A DNA stretch of 64,000 nucleotides from JBIOHP01 sp044449065 (GCA_044449065.1 JBIOHP010000001.1:200395-264394); one strand, 5' to 3'. Positions 37,156-46,423 are shown, counted from the stretch's first letter. Numbers and translations: made by a program. The notes: a model not told the origin generated them from the sequence alone.

Positions 37156-38259
37156 TTATTTTTGCTCACTCCAGCTCTTCCAGTAATCCTTCCATTCAAC
37201 ACTTTCGCCGGCCGGTAATACATGAATGGGGTTTAAACCATCGAGCATAACGGCATATTCATCCGTGTGAGTTTTCGTGCCCTGATTGGCAAGCGCTTTT
37301 GGGTGTGGCCCATGGTGAATACCGCGTGGATGGAGCGTCACCATTCCTGCCTTTATATTATCCCTGCTGAAAAAATTCCCCTCGTGATAGAAAATAAATT
37401 CATCATAATCGGTGTTGCGATGGAAGAACGGAACCTTCAGCGCTTGGGGATCTTCTTCGAGCGGGCGGGGGAGGAAACTGCACACGACGGCGTCTTTTGT
37501 TACAAATGTGGTGTGCGCGCTTGGGGGAAGATGCACACGGGGGCTCATAATCGGCCGTATATCGCGCATATTGAGCTTCCATACCGTGAGGTCACCTTTC
37601 CACCCCACAACGTCGATTGGGTTAAATGGATAGAATACTGATGAAAATTCGCCGTCCACCTTAATCCGGATTTCCCATTCATTCTTATCATCCAAGATCG
37701 GCTTTGGTTCGGGCGTCTCTATCACGCCGGGATCGTATAACGCATGCTGACCAATGAGTCCTTTATCGGGCTGTTCAAATTCTGTTTTGGATTCCATGAT
37801 GAGAAAAAAATTATCCTTCGTTTTCGGGATGATCCGGTAGGTCACTGCGCGTGGTACGTTAAGATAATCTCCTTTCTCAAAATTCAAAGGACCGAAATCG
37901 GTTTCAATGATTCCTTCGCCGCGATGGACGAAGATGAGTTCATCACCATCGGCATTACGGAAATAAAACGGCATCGGTTCAGATCGCCGCGATACATATA
38001 AAACTATATCGTTGTTTCCCAGAAATGCAACCGGGCTGCCCTTAGGATCATGTTGATCCGTAGGTGCGAGTTTATTGCAATCGATACAATGGGGTCGTAG
38101 TTTGCCCTCAAACCGTATCCAGCTTGTCGGGGGATGTGTGTGATACAGATGGGCTGACTTGCCGTAAAATCCCTTCCTGCCGTGTTCTTCTTCAAATGTG
38201 CCGTTCGGTAATCCGACATGCGCCTGATCGGTAGTTTTTCCTTTTTTCAATGGGTACAT
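37156..38259 (-). CDS. hmgA: Homogentisate 1,2-dioxygenase
   Basis: A 367-residue cupin-type iron dioxygenase that opens the ring of homogentisate to maleylacetoacetate. FHRNTDYDEFIFYHEGNFFS supplies the metal-binding His/Glu region and TLHPRGIHHGPHP the second histidine cluster; DEYAVMLDGLNP is the usual C-terminal block. The N-terminal part (MYPLKKGKTTDQAHVGLPNG) is the short bacterial form, clearly below the roughly 440 residues of animal and pseudomonad enzymes. GAGGAG precedes the ATG. It follows 4-hydroxyphenylpyruvate dioxygenase on the same strand, giving two consecutive steps of tyrosine breakdown. Confidence 0.88.
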   Translation of the reverse strand: MYPLKKGKTTDQAHVGLPNGTFEEEHGRKGFYGKSAHLYHTHPPTSWIRFEGKLRPHCIDCNKLAPTDQHDPKGSPVAFLGNNDIVLYVSRRSEPMPFYFRNADGDELIFVHRGEGIIETDFGPLNFEKGDYLNVPRAVTYRIIPKTKDNFFLIMESKTEFEQPDKGLIGQHALYDPGVIETPEPKPILDDKNEWEIRIKVDGEFSSVFYPFNPIDVVGWKGDLTVWKLNMRDIRPIMSPRVHLPPSAHTTFVTKDAVVCSFLPRPLEEDPQALKVPFFHRNTDYDEFIFYHEGNFFSRDNIKAGMVTLHPRGIHHGPHPKALANQGTKTHTDEYAVMLDGLNPIHVLPAGESVEWKDYWKSWSEQK

Positions 38260-38348
38260 TGATAACGCTCCTCAAGTATTGTGAGATGATGGTATGTAGG
38301 TGTAATAATTTTCAATTGTTAAAATCTCTTGTGGATTTATTTTGTATA

Positions 38349-38414
38349 GCAAAGCGCCAGCTTTGCCTACAACAATGATGTTAATGTCCTTGTACAACAA
38401 AGCTCCAGCTTTGT
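38349..38414. repeat. Two GCAAAGC-type mini-hairpins
   Basis: GCAAAGC-GCCA-GCTTTGC (38349-38366) and ACAAAGCT-CC-AGCTTTGT (38397-38414) are two variants of the same small palindrome, both preceded by TTGTAyA. They lie in the 343-bp gap between the two tyrosine-degradation genes. A third copy is at 53105-53122. The rest of the gap (38260-38602) shows no gene. Confidence 0.75.
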
Positions 38415-38602
38415 CGCGTATGGATGTACTGCTGCTGTATCGGAATTGTTGTATTTGGGCCAATTTCATGATATTTCATTTACAACCTTGTCTCATTTAC
38501 CGGAAAAAATCGAATACGTTTAAATCCAGACCCCCTGCAATGCAAAATACGCATCTCGTCCCCCTTGATAATGGGTACGAACGCAAATCCCGGTCCATGA
38601 TC

Positions 38603-39733
38603 TTATAAATTTCCTCTCAGCGCCTGCTCGCGTTCAATCGATTCGAAGAGCGCTTTAAAATTTCCCTTTCCAAAACTCTTGCTGCCCTTGCGTTGGATGC
38701 ACTCGATAAACAACGTCGGGCGGTCTTCAACGGGCTTGGAAAAAATCTGAAGCATATATCCCTCGTCATCCCGGTCCACAAGAATGCCGAGAGTTTCTAA
38801 TTCATCAATCGGTTCATCGATGGCGCCTACTCTCGCCTCAAGTTCTTTGTAATATGTCGAGGGAACGTGGAGAAACTCAACGCCGCGTGCTGTAAGCTTA
38901 CCAACCGTATCGATGATATCGTCGGTCGCCATTGCGATATGCTGCACACCGGGCGATTGGTAATATTCAAGGTATTCTTCAATCTGTGATTTCTTTTTCC
39001 CCGCCGCCGGTTCGTTGATGGGGAATTTGATCCGGTCGTTGCTGTTCGCCATTACTTTCGACATGAGGGCTGAATACTCCGTCGAAATATCTGCATCATC
39101 GAAATGCTTGAAGAGACGGAATCCCATAACATCCTGGTAAAACTTCACCCACGTATTCATCTTGCCGAGTTCCACATTGCCGACACAGTGATCGACATAT
39201 TTCAATCCCGTTGATTTTGCAATTTTATCTAACGGCATTGCCTTAAAGCCGGGGAGGAAGGGACCGCGGTAGTTTTTCCGTTCGATAAACGAGTGGATGG
39301 TATTCCCGAACGTCGCGATAGCCGATTTTTTTATTTCACCGAAATTGTCTTTGAGAATAGTTGGCTCCATTATTCCCTTGGCGCCGCGCTTGGTGGTCTC
39401 ACGGTATGCCGATTCGGCGTCGTCGACCCAGAGGGCGATATCTCTCACACCGTCGCCATGTAATTTGATATGATCGGCGATGGGACTATCCGGCTGGAGG
39501 GGAGTAGTCAGCACCAAACGGATTTTATCCTGCCTGAGCACATAAGAAGCGCGATCACGAAGCCCTGTTTCCAATCCGGCGTACGCTACCAGCGCAAACC
39601 CAAACGCCGCTCGATAATAATACGCGCTCTGTTTGGCGTTTCCGACATAGAACTCAATATAATCCGTACCATTAATCGGGAGAAAATCCTTCTCCACGGT
39701 GGTTTCGCTTTTAGTTTCAGTTAAAGTAGGCAT
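38603..39733 (-). CDS. hpd: 4-hydroxyphenylpyruvate dioxygenase
   Basis: A 376-residue Fe(II) dioxygenase that converts 4-hydroxyphenylpyruvate to homogentisate. Two vicinal-oxygen-chelate domains are seen; the metal ligands lie in YVDHCVGNV (His), GVQHIAMATDDI (His) and LFIECIQRKGSKSFGKGNFK (Glu). GYMLQIFSKPVEDRPTLF is the family C-terminal block. AAAGGGG stands before the ATG as ribosome site. Homogentisate dioxygenase follows on the same strand after 343 bp. Maleylacetoacetate isomerase and fumarylacetoacetase are not in the window. Confidence 0.95.
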   Translation of the reverse strand: MPTLTETKSETTVEKDFLPINGTDYIEFYVGNAKQSAYYYRAAFGFALVAYAGLETGLRDRASYVLRQDKIRLVLTTPLQPDSPIADHIKLHGDGVRDIALWVDDAESAYRETTKRGAKGIMEPTILKDNFGEIKKSAIATFGNTIHSFIERKNYRGPFLPGFKAMPLDKIAKSTGLKYVDHCVGNVELGKMNTWVKFYQDVMGFRLFKHFDDADISTEYSALMSKVMANSNDRIKFPINEPAAGKKKSQIEEYLEYYQSPGVQHIAMATDDIIDTVGKLTARGVEFLHVPSTYYKELEARVGAIDEPIDELETLGILVDRDDEGYMLQIFSKPVEDRPTLFIECIQRKGSKSFGKGNFKALFESIEREQALRGNL

Positions 39734-40051
39734 AAATTTCCCCTTTCAATAATTTACGATCAAAATGATGGCAATTTTCCCAATATTTCAGTGTTTAAAA
39801 GTACAAAAAAATGAATAATAGGCAATAATCCAAAACCTGATTATTTAACGCAAAATTGGTCTTCTAAATTCCCGTCTAATTTTAATATAATTTTTAGTTA
39901 AAGGGTACAGCTCCCGTTTCGGTATTCCCAGCGCTACCTATTGCCCTTCTTCTGATTTCTCTTTATATTTTACGGACAGCATTTAAATCATACATGTGTC
40001 AAGATTGAGTATCTCTTAAGATTCGTAAACCTCTAATGGATCGGATTAAAA
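39734..40051. other. Intergenic gap between divergent genes
   Basis: This 318-bp AT-rich stretch lies between the divergent dioxygenase gene and the T9SS cargo gene and must hold promoters for both. I see no open frame, no strong hairpin and no repeat of the families found elsewhere in the window. Confidence 0.5.
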
Positions 40052-42385
40052 ATGGATAATCATACCGGGTTAAAGAAGGCGACAAACCACCGGCGCATTG
40101 GGATATATTTGTTCTATGCCATTCTCCTGATTTCCTCCTGCCAGGCCTGCATTGCAAACGATAAAAACAGATTCAATTTCTCAAAATATGGACAAGCAAG
40201 ACCTTCGAATATCACCGTATCATGGACTAAACAAATTCTTCAGGGATACAATTTTAGAATATGGATGGCAAATGATCTTGTTATGGGTGAAAAAGCATTC
40301 GATTCTGCTAATCCTCCGCCCGTCTGCGGTTCGACCGGAATTGGGTGTGAGTATCCTGTTGGTTCTTGCATAGAACATTTGTTTGGCGCCGGTCCATGGA
40401 TCGGGGGTTTAATCAACGGCACGCGTTACGTTACCGAAAGTTATAACGGCGATGCGGAGGATTCAGAAACGCTGCCGCAAGAATCGGATACATTGCGGGA
40501 CAGATTTTGGGTAACCTCCATATCCGACTCGCTATACGATCCGAACAGGCCCGGGTATTACAAATACGCGATGAACAGAAGGGGATATGACGATGACGGG
40601 GATGGAAAAATTGATGAAGATGAGCTCGACGGTCTGGATAATGACCACGACTGGGTTCGCGCCACCGACGATATCGGCGCCGACGGAATACCGGATACGC
40701 TCGAGGTGGGATGCAAAGGCGTTTATAACCCCATCACCAATCCTGATCCGGCTTATGATAATTATGATCCTCTAAGCTACGATTCGTGTCACCCGAATCC
40801 AAACGGCACTTATCCGTTAAAAAATAATAAAGATAAATATACCGAAAAGAACGGAATTCCCGATCATGGCGAACCCCATGTTGACGAGGATTATGGAGCC
40901 GTCAGCGACCACGATGTGTATGTTTCTTCGACCGATACTGCAGCATCGGGTAATCCTGCGCGGCATCGCAAAATGGGCATTAAGATTTTTCAGAAATCGT
41001 ATGCCTGGAAAGAAAAATTTGGGGATGCAATTCTTCCCATGGATTATTATTTCATCAATGTCGGTCAAAATATTATTACAAATGTTTTTGTCGCTTTTTT
41101 TTGTGATATGAATGTTGGACCGGTTAATGTTTCCGATTATTATAATCATAACTATCCCGCCTATTATCCCGACATACACACTGGATACATAGTTAATGCA
41201 ATAGATCACGGCTCAACTCCTCTCGGACTAACAATTCTTCAAACACCAAGACGTCTGGACTCGTTAATATTTAATTGGCAATGGTTTGATGTTACAACAG
41301 CGCCCGGTCCCGGTACGGATGATTCGATTCTCTACGCCTGGATGTCGGGAGAGAAAGGATATATCCGTAGTCAATTCACTTCCACGTCCGATTCAAGATT
41401 CTTATTGCCAGTCGGACCTTTTGCAACGATGTATCCCGGGGATACTCTCAAAATATCTGTGGCTTATGTTTCCGGGGATTGTATCGATCAATGTCCGAAT
41501 AGTATGAGAGCAAATGCATTTAAAGCGATGCAAGTTTATCGACGCGGGTACACAAATCCGGGCGGATTAATTCCACCTTCTCCGAGGTTAAAACTATCTG
41601 AAGGGTTTAACAATGTAGTGGCGCAGTGGGGTACGCATCTTGGCGGGATTAATCCGCAGCAAGTTTGGGATGATTCCAATAAACTCGTAGAATCATTTCC
41701 GGATACAAGCTGGAGAAGAATCCATCCCCCGTTAGGTCACATTAAAGGTGGTAGGATTTTTGAGGGTTATCGATTGTACAAAAGCGACGATCCCGCCGGT
41801 GCGCTGAACAGTTTCAAATTATTGCGGGAGTATGATGTTAAGGGGGATACCTTTGGCGCTAATACTGGTTTGGATTCTGTTTTTAGCGATTCAAATATTG
41901 TTTATGGCAAAACGTATTGGTACGCCGTTACATCATTTAAAATTCCGGAGATCACTTACGTATTTTGGCCGGATACTACTAGCCCAACTGGAGTCGACTC
42001 TGCAAAGATTTATACTGGATATGAGGAATCCGACATCTCTGAAAATAGAACACGGATAACGATAACAAATATTAACGATAAAAGTAATATCCCTCAAAAT
42101 TATGTCCTATATCCTTCATATCCCAACCCGTTCAATCCAACAACGACAATTTCGTACGGTTTGCCAAAAACTACTGATGTTACGATCAAAATTTATGATA
42201 TTCTTGGAAAGGACATCCGTACGCTCGTAAATAGCACCCAGCAGGGCGGGAGTTACCATGTTATATGGAATGGAACGAATGATAATGGCGTTGCCGTAGC
42301 AAGCGGCATCTATACCTGCCGGCTGATTGCAAACAACGGGTTAGGGTCGTTTACTCAAACAACCAAGCTGATTTTATTGAAATAA
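40052..42385 (+). CDS. Secreted protein with T9SS type A sorting domain
   Basis: A 777-residue exported protein of unknown function. The N-terminus RRIGIYLFYAILLISSCQAC is a signal sequence. Residues about 179-200 (DDDGDGKIDEDELDG) form an Asp-rich calcium-binding repeat like thrombospondin type 3 or dockerin loops. Large parts describe a WIGGLINGTRYVTES-like beta-rich surface protein. The final 90 residues start with YPNPFNPTTTISYGLPKTTD near 690 and run DVTIKIYDILGKDIRTL to TKLILLK, the conserved C-terminal sorting domain of T9SS cargo, also with a FlgD-like fold. It should be moved across the outer membrane and attached to the surface or released. Confidence 0.82.
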   Translation: MDNHTGLKKATNHRRIGIYLFYAILLISSCQACIANDKNRFNFSKYGQARPSNITVSWTKQILQGYNFRIWMANDLVMGEKAFDSANPPPVCGSTGIGCEYPVGSCIEHLFGAGPWIGGLINGTRYVTESYNGDAEDSETLPQESDTLRDRFWVTSISDSLYDPNRPGYYKYAMNRRGYDDDGDGKIDEDELDGLDNDHDWVRATDDIGADGIPDTLEVGCKGVYNPITNPDPAYDNYDPLSYDSCHPNPNGTYPLKNNKDKYTEKNGIPDHGEPHVDEDYGAVSDHDVYVSSTDTAASGNPARHRKMGIKIFQKSYAWKEKFGDAILPMDYYFINVGQNIITNVFVAFFCDMNVGPVNVSDYYNHNYPAYYPDIHTGYIVNAIDHGSTPLGLTILQTPRRLDSLIFNWQWFDVTTAPGPGTDDSILYAWMSGEKGYIRSQFTSTSDSRFLLPVGPFATMYPGDTLKISVAYVSGDCIDQCPNSMRANAFKAMQVYRRGYTNPGGLIPPSPRLKLSEGFNNVVAQWGTHLGGINPQQVWDDSNKLVESFPDTSWRRIHPPLGHIKGGRIFEGYRLYKSDDPAGALNSFKLLREYDVKGDTFGANTGLDSVFSDSNIVYGKTYWYAVTSFKIPEITYVFWPDTTSPTGVDSAKIYTGYEESDISENRTRITITNINDKSNIPQNYVLYPSYPNPFNPTTTISYGLPKTTDVTIKIYDILGKDIRTLVNSTQQGGSYHVIWNGTNDNGVAVASGIYTCRLIANNGLGSFTQTTKLILLK

Positions 42386-42589
42386 TGAACGAAAAAAGTC
42401 CGTTAGAATTGATCGCACCCAATAATTATCTGGATTTGCATATCGGCTAAAAGAGTATTAAATTATGCATGGACATTTGACTTTGTGTATTTGTATCAGA
42501 AAATAGATTGAATTGTAAGGCGCCCGGCGGGATTCTCACAATAATATCTTTTAAGAGATAATCTCTTTGATGGTGAAAGGAATACTCTC

Positions 42590-43888
42590 ATGAGAACCAT
42601 TTCCAAATCATTCGTCGTCGTATCACTCTTCTTCTTAGTGCTGCTGCTCGGTATATTCTCTCCACCCAATCTTTCTGCGCAATGGATTCAACAAAATAGC
42701 GGCGCCACAGCAGCGTTTCATGGTGTAGCGGTGGTCGATTCTCTCACTGCGATTGTAGTCGGGTCAGGCGGCGCTATCCTTAAGACCACAGATGGAGGAA
42801 ATCATTGGCTTGCAAAACCAAGCGGCACGATCAAGCTCCTCAATGCAATTGCCATGCTCGGTACGTTCGGCTATGCCGCGGGCGATCACATCATTTGCCG
42901 CACCACTGATGGAGGCGAAACATGGGCCGATTCCACCGTTGACGATAATTATACTGCTATTTCGATGGGCATTGGGTGGGGCACAGAAATATGGATAGGA
43001 AGCCAGTACGGTGAAGTGTTGTATTCCCTGGATGCCGGAACCAATTGGAGCGATACTACTTTTACGTATGGTTCGGTCGTGGCTATTCAGGCAACCCGCG
43101 GAGTTTATAATGGCGGCGGCGCAATCGCTGTCACTCATGATAGTACCTACTATACGATCAATGACGGCGCCTCATGGTACGGATTTTCGAACATAATGCT
43201 TCAATTTGACTACCTGTATGGAGGCGATCTGCGCAACGACTTGCAATATCTTTGCGGCGAGGGCGGGGACCTCTCTCTTTTCCCGGAAGTTTTCCGAAAA
43301 CACCGCGCCGATACTTCATGGGCTCGGTTAAAGACGGATTTACCCGGGGGGAGCACTCCGTGGGCGATAAAGGCGTTCAACAATTCGCCCATTGTCTATA
43401 CCTGCGGCATTCACGGTGTGCTGTATAAATCGCTGGATAGCGGAGAGCACTGGACCGATTATTCGTTTGTAACTAAGCGATCGTTGTTTGGCATAGAATT
43501 TTGGGATACGAACCATGGATATGTCGTAGGCGATAGCGGGACGATTCTCATCACGTCAAACGGCGGAGTGACCTCCGTAAATTCAAGTAACGTAACTCTT
43601 CCGGGTGAGGTCAAATTATTTCCCAATTACCCGAACCCGTTTAACCCGACAACCAGAATCAAGTACGTTCTTCCCTCCCAATCGCAGGTACGCTTAATTA
43701 TATATAACGTGTTAGGGCAAGCCGTCAAAATTATCACAAATGGAAATCAACAAGCCGGCTACCAGGAAGCGGAGTGGAATGCATCCGATGTTTCATCCGG
43801 CGTTTACTTCTACCGCCTCGAGGCGACAAGCATAAACGACCCGGCAAAACATTTTTCGCAGGCACGCAAATTGTTGCTCATAAAATAA
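42590..43888 (+). CDS. Secreted Ycf48/BNR-like beta-propeller with T9SS sorting domain
   Basis: A 432-residue protein. MRTISKSFVVVSLFFLVLLL begins a signal peptide cleaved near LSAQ. Residues 30-330 hold repeated TTDGGNHW, TTDGGETW, SLDAGTNWSD and SLDSGEHWTD blocks, the Asp-box/BNR pattern of Ycf48-like propellers, each followed by a short strand. The C-terminus from NYPNPFNPTTRIKYVLPSQ (near 346) to ARKLLLIK is a T9SS type A sorting domain. A GGTGAAAGGA-like ribosome site precedes the ATG. Role on the surface is unknown; the 204-bp gap from the previous cargo gene contains no terminator that I can see. Confidence 0.85.
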   Translation: MRTISKSFVVVSLFFLVLLLGIFSPPNLSAQWIQQNSGATAAFHGVAVVDSLTAIVVGSGGAILKTTDGGNHWLAKPSGTIKLLNAIAMLGTFGYAAGDHIICRTTDGGETWADSTVDDNYTAISMGIGWGTEIWIGSQYGEVLYSLDAGTNWSDTTFTYGSVVAIQATRGVYNGGGAIAVTHDSTYYTINDGASWYGFSNIMLQFDYLYGGDLRNDLQYLCGEGGDLSLFPEVFRKHRADTSWARLKTDLPGGSTPWAIKAFNNSPIVYTCGIHGVLYKSLDSGEHWTDYSFVTKRSLFGIEFWDTNHGYVVGDSGTILITSNGGVTSVNSSNVTLPGEVKLFPNYPNPFNPTTRIKYVLPSQSQVRLIIYNVLGQAVKIITNGNQQAGYQEAEWNASDVSSGVYFYRLEATSINDPAKHFSQARKLLLIK

Positions 43889-43992
43889 TGCTTGCTTGAT
43901 TGATGAACCGTACGTTGATAGGCAACAATCCGAATATCAAGTAAGCGTCATTTAATTCACAGGTAAACCTCATCGTTGAAAGGAACTCTTTT

Positions 43993-44397
43993 ATGGAAGT
44001 GCATCCAAACTATCTGGCAGTATTTGTTGCAGCATTGGCAAGTTACATCATTGCTACAATCTGGTACGGTTTCATCTTTAGCGCACTTTGGAAAAAACTC
44101 ACCGGCATAACTGAAATGAAGCCGGTTCCCGTGAACATGGTCATCGTCTTCATCGGATCGTTCGTGATGAGTTATGTTCTCCTCCACTCGATTGTTTTTG
44201 GAAATGCTTATGTGAAGATGAGCGGGATTCCCGGCGGCTTAATGGGCGGGTTCTTTAACTGGTTGGGATTTATTGCACCGGTAACCATGACCAATGTGAT
44301 ATACGAAAAGAGACCGTGGAAACTCTGGCTGCTTGATAATTCTTTCTGGCTTATTTCATTGCTGGTCATGGGAGCGATTCTTTCTGTTTGGCAGTAA
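43993..44397 (+). CDS. DUF1761 membrane protein
   Basis: A 134-residue protein with four hydrophobic helices. NYLAVFVAALASYIIATIWY, FGNAYVKMSGIPGGLMGGFF and a final WLLDNSFWLISLLVMGAIL match DUF1761, a small family of unknown function in many bacteria. GAAAGGA precedes the ATG. It is transcribed towards the cupin gene, with a GC-rich hairpin between them. Confidence 0.8.
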   Translation: MEVHPNYLAVFVAALASYIIATIWYGFIFSALWKKLTGITEMKPVPVNMVIVFIGSFVMSYVLLHSIVFGNAYVKMSGIPGGLMGGFFNWLGFIAPVTMTNVIYEKRPWKLWLLDNSFWLISLLVMGAILSVWQ

Positions 44398-44468
44398 CGG
44401 GAATAAAAGAAATAAATTCCTCGTTTCGGAGATTATATCTTAAAAAGCTACATCCTTAATAAAATCGG

Positions 44469-44500
44469 GCTTGCCCGCCCATGTGTGGGAGCGGGGCTTT
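44469..44500. terminator. GC-rich hairpin between convergent genes
   Basis: GCCCGCCCA (44473-44481) can pair with TGGGAGCGGGGC (44486-44497) with one bulge, followed by TTTCTT on the plus strand and preceded by AAAATC, which gives GATTTT on the minus strand. It lies between the convergent DUF1761 and cupin genes and suits a bidirectional intrinsic terminator. Confidence 0.5.
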
Positions 44501-44520
44501 CTTATTGTAATATTTTAGAA

Positions 44521-44883
44521 TTAACTATCCTCCTCATTAAAAGGATGTTCTCCGCCGTCGGGTCCGTAATAGATAACCCACGCGACAAGTTCGCCGGAAA
44601 AGTCTTCGAAGTGATGTTCAACTCCAGCAGGAACAAAAAGGATATCCCCCGGCACAAACGAAATGCGCGATCCATCGATAAAAAAATTCCCTTTACCTTT
44701 TACGACAATATATAATTCATCCTGTATATGCTGCGTTTGATGGTCGGGGGAATTTAGCGTATACAATTTTATCTCAAGCGATCCATGCTGGAAGAGACTA
44801 AGTGATCGTCCGCCGATCAGGTTGGAAACTTTACGATAAGCATCCATCAGGTGGATGTTAGCTTGACTTGCGAGTGGACTCAT
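44521..44883 (-). CDS. Cupin domain protein
   Basis: A 120-residue single-domain cupin. HQTQHIQDELYIVVKGKGNF contains the first metal-binding motif (His, Glu) and PGDILFVPAGVEHHF the second (His). The C-terminus is acidic (GGEHPFNEEDS). Such proteins can be dioxygenases, isomerases or simple ligand binders; the role here is not predictable. The first 16 codons (from MSPLASQANIHLMDAY) lie inside a 63-bp unit that is repeated directly upstream, so the gene start is in the last copy of a tandem duplication. A second start at Met13 would lie in the same unit. Confidence 0.8.
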   Translation of the reverse strand: MSPLASQANIHLMDAYRKVSNLIGGRSLSLFQHGSLEIKLYTLNSPDHQTQHIQDELYIVVKGKGNFFIDGSRISFVPGDILFVPAGVEHHFEDFSGELVAWVIYYGPDGGEHPFNEEDS

Positions 44884-44991
44884 ACATTATAGCTTTCAAT
44901 AAGCATCCATCAGGTGGATGTTAGCTTGACTTGCGAGTGGACTCATACATTATAGCTTTCAACGAGTGGACTCATACATTATAGCTTTCAA
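44836..44991. repeat. Tandem duplication covering the cupin gene start
   Basis: Two identical 63-bp units (44836-44898 and 44899-44961) are followed by a partial third copy of 29 bp (44963-44991, beginning CGAGTGGACTC). Each full unit contains the cupin start codon, 16 codons and the upstream TATAAT-like box (read on the minus strand). The upstream copy encodes only a 16-residue peptide before a stop formed at the junction. The copies are identical as far as I can compare, so the event is recent or the assembly collapsed incorrectly. Confidence 0.9.
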
Positions 44992-45233
44992 TGAACTTTA
45001 AAACATATAATTATATAAACAATTCATTCATGTTAATAATTCCCTTAAAATCGTGCGTTTTAGGCGGTTTTGACGTTTACGGGAACCGCACTATAAGAAT
45101 TCGGCGGATTGATAACGAAAAGATAACCACTGCTCAAGGGGATGCTATTCATCTGTACAGAGTTGCGAGTCGAATAGGCGGTGTGCTCTTAAAAGCTGCT
45201 TTGAAACTTGACAATATCCTCAAAAATATTTAA
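44991..45233 (+). CDS. Doubtful small open frame
   Basis: An 80-codon frame starting at the very end of the tandem repeat. The product (MNFKTYNYINNSFMLIIPLK at its start) has no recognisable domain and no ribosome-binding site. The C-terminal half has a plausible amphipathic helix (RVASRIGGVLLKAALKLDN). It may be a decayed gene fragment; I list it only because the surrounding 294 bp hold nothing else. Confidence 0.2.
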   Translation: MNFKTYNYINNSFMLIIPLKSCVLGGFDVYGNRTIRIRRIDNEKITTAQGDAIHLYRVASRIGGVLLKAALKLDNILKNI

Positions 45234-45284
45234 TTTTCGATAATACCAATCAACTTTCAGGAAACATATATTTGGGAAAACTAT

Positions 45285-46421
45285 ATGTTGCTAAGATATT
45301 TGTTCATTTCGTTTATTTCAATTTTTATACTGGTTAATTTATCATGCAAGGATAGTTCAGTAGCGCCGTCAGCCCCGCCATTACAACTCTATCCTGCAAC
45401 AAAGGCGTCATTGCATGGCTTCTGGAAGAATTCCGCCGGAAACTCGTATACTTCATATTTTAGGTATGATTCTGCTACTGCCCGTCTCGAATTCAAGGAA
45501 GCCGATAGTCTGAACTATCGTCATGAATGGTGGATCAATAATTTTAATCCGGCAGACCGCAGCAACCTTATCTGGTTCTATTTTTCAAAGTACAATGATT
45601 CCCTATACCAATCCTCCGATTCTCTCCTCACCAAATATACACGGTACATAAGAGCCACCCCACCAGATGATTTTGATCATTGGGTGGAATCGCTCACTTT
45701 GTCTGATTCTTTTCCGGCTCCAGGTATATTATGGGCGTCCCCCCACCACGGATTATCATCGTTAATATTTCATAATTCATCATGGTACGCAGTGTTCTTT
45801 CGGTCGAGCTTAATTGAGCATTTAGATCTTAATGGGCAGGTTCTTGATTCGATGCTAATTCCCGGGGCGTTCGCCCTAGATTTTTCACCGGGATTACTAT
45901 GGGTGGTATCGCACAACGAGTCAGATATTTGTTTTGTTGAGAAGAGAAATGCCGCTGATACGACCTTGATCGAAAGATATAATACTCTCGCAATTTCCGG
46001 ATCGTATGTAACTCAAATAGCTGTCGGAGATAGCGTACTGTTTCTGTATTCAATTATTGGTCACAATATTGTGGTATATGATTTCCATGGTAATTATTTG
46101 CGCACGCTACCCACCGGTGAACTAGTCCAATTGATAATGTTTAATCAACATAAATTGTATGCCGGGAAAATCGGAATAAGGTATAAAAAATCATTCGGTT
46201 ACAAAACGCCATCAACGAAACAGGACTCTTATGACACTTGGGGTGATATGCATGCGCCATTTTTTGAACTTGATCAATCAACCGGAATCGCTTTGCATTC
46301 CTATTATCCGGTTTGGAAATCAAACAGTATTGTTGCTGACATTTTAATCGAAAAGGAAGGACATTTTGTGTTTGGATTTGTACCCGATAGTACTTTAATC
46401 TTATACGAGGGATCTTTCTAA
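45285..46421 (+). CDS. Hypothetical lipoprotein, propeller-like
   Basis: A 378-residue exported protein. LFISFISIFILVNLSCKDSS is a lipoprotein signal with the acylated cysteine near residue 21, followed by a Ser/Pro/Ala linker (VAPSAPPLQ) usual for Bacteroidetes surface lipoproteins. The body contains repeated strands such as GLSSLIFHNSSWYAVFFRSS, LDLNGQVLDSMLIPG and VVYDFHGNYLRTLPTGE, suggesting a beta-propeller that tracks no known motif. Family not recognised. Two bases separate it from the RidA gene, so they are co-transcribed. Confidence 0.7.
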   Translation: MLLRYLFISFISIFILVNLSCKDSSVAPSAPPLQLYPATKASLHGFWKNSAGNSYTSYFRYDSATARLEFKEADSLNYRHEWWINNFNPADRSNLIWFYFSKYNDSLYQSSDSLLTKYTRYIRATPPDDFDHWVESLTLSDSFPAPGILWASPHHGLSSLIFHNSSWYAVFFRSSLIEHLDLNGQVLDSMLIPGAFALDFSPGLLWVVSHNESDICFVEKRNAADTTLIERYNTLAISGSYVTQIAVGDSVLFLYSIIGHNIVVYDFHGNYLRTLPTGELVQLIMFNQHKLYAGKIGIRYKKSFGYKTPSTKQDSYDTWGDMHAPFFELDQSTGIALHSYYPVWKSNSIVADILIEKEGHFVFGFVPDSTLILYEGSF

Positions 46422-46423
46422 AA

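Noticed and set aside
44836..44991. Possible CRISPR array
   Set aside because: Only two and a half directly adjoining units with no spacers; they duplicate a gene start.
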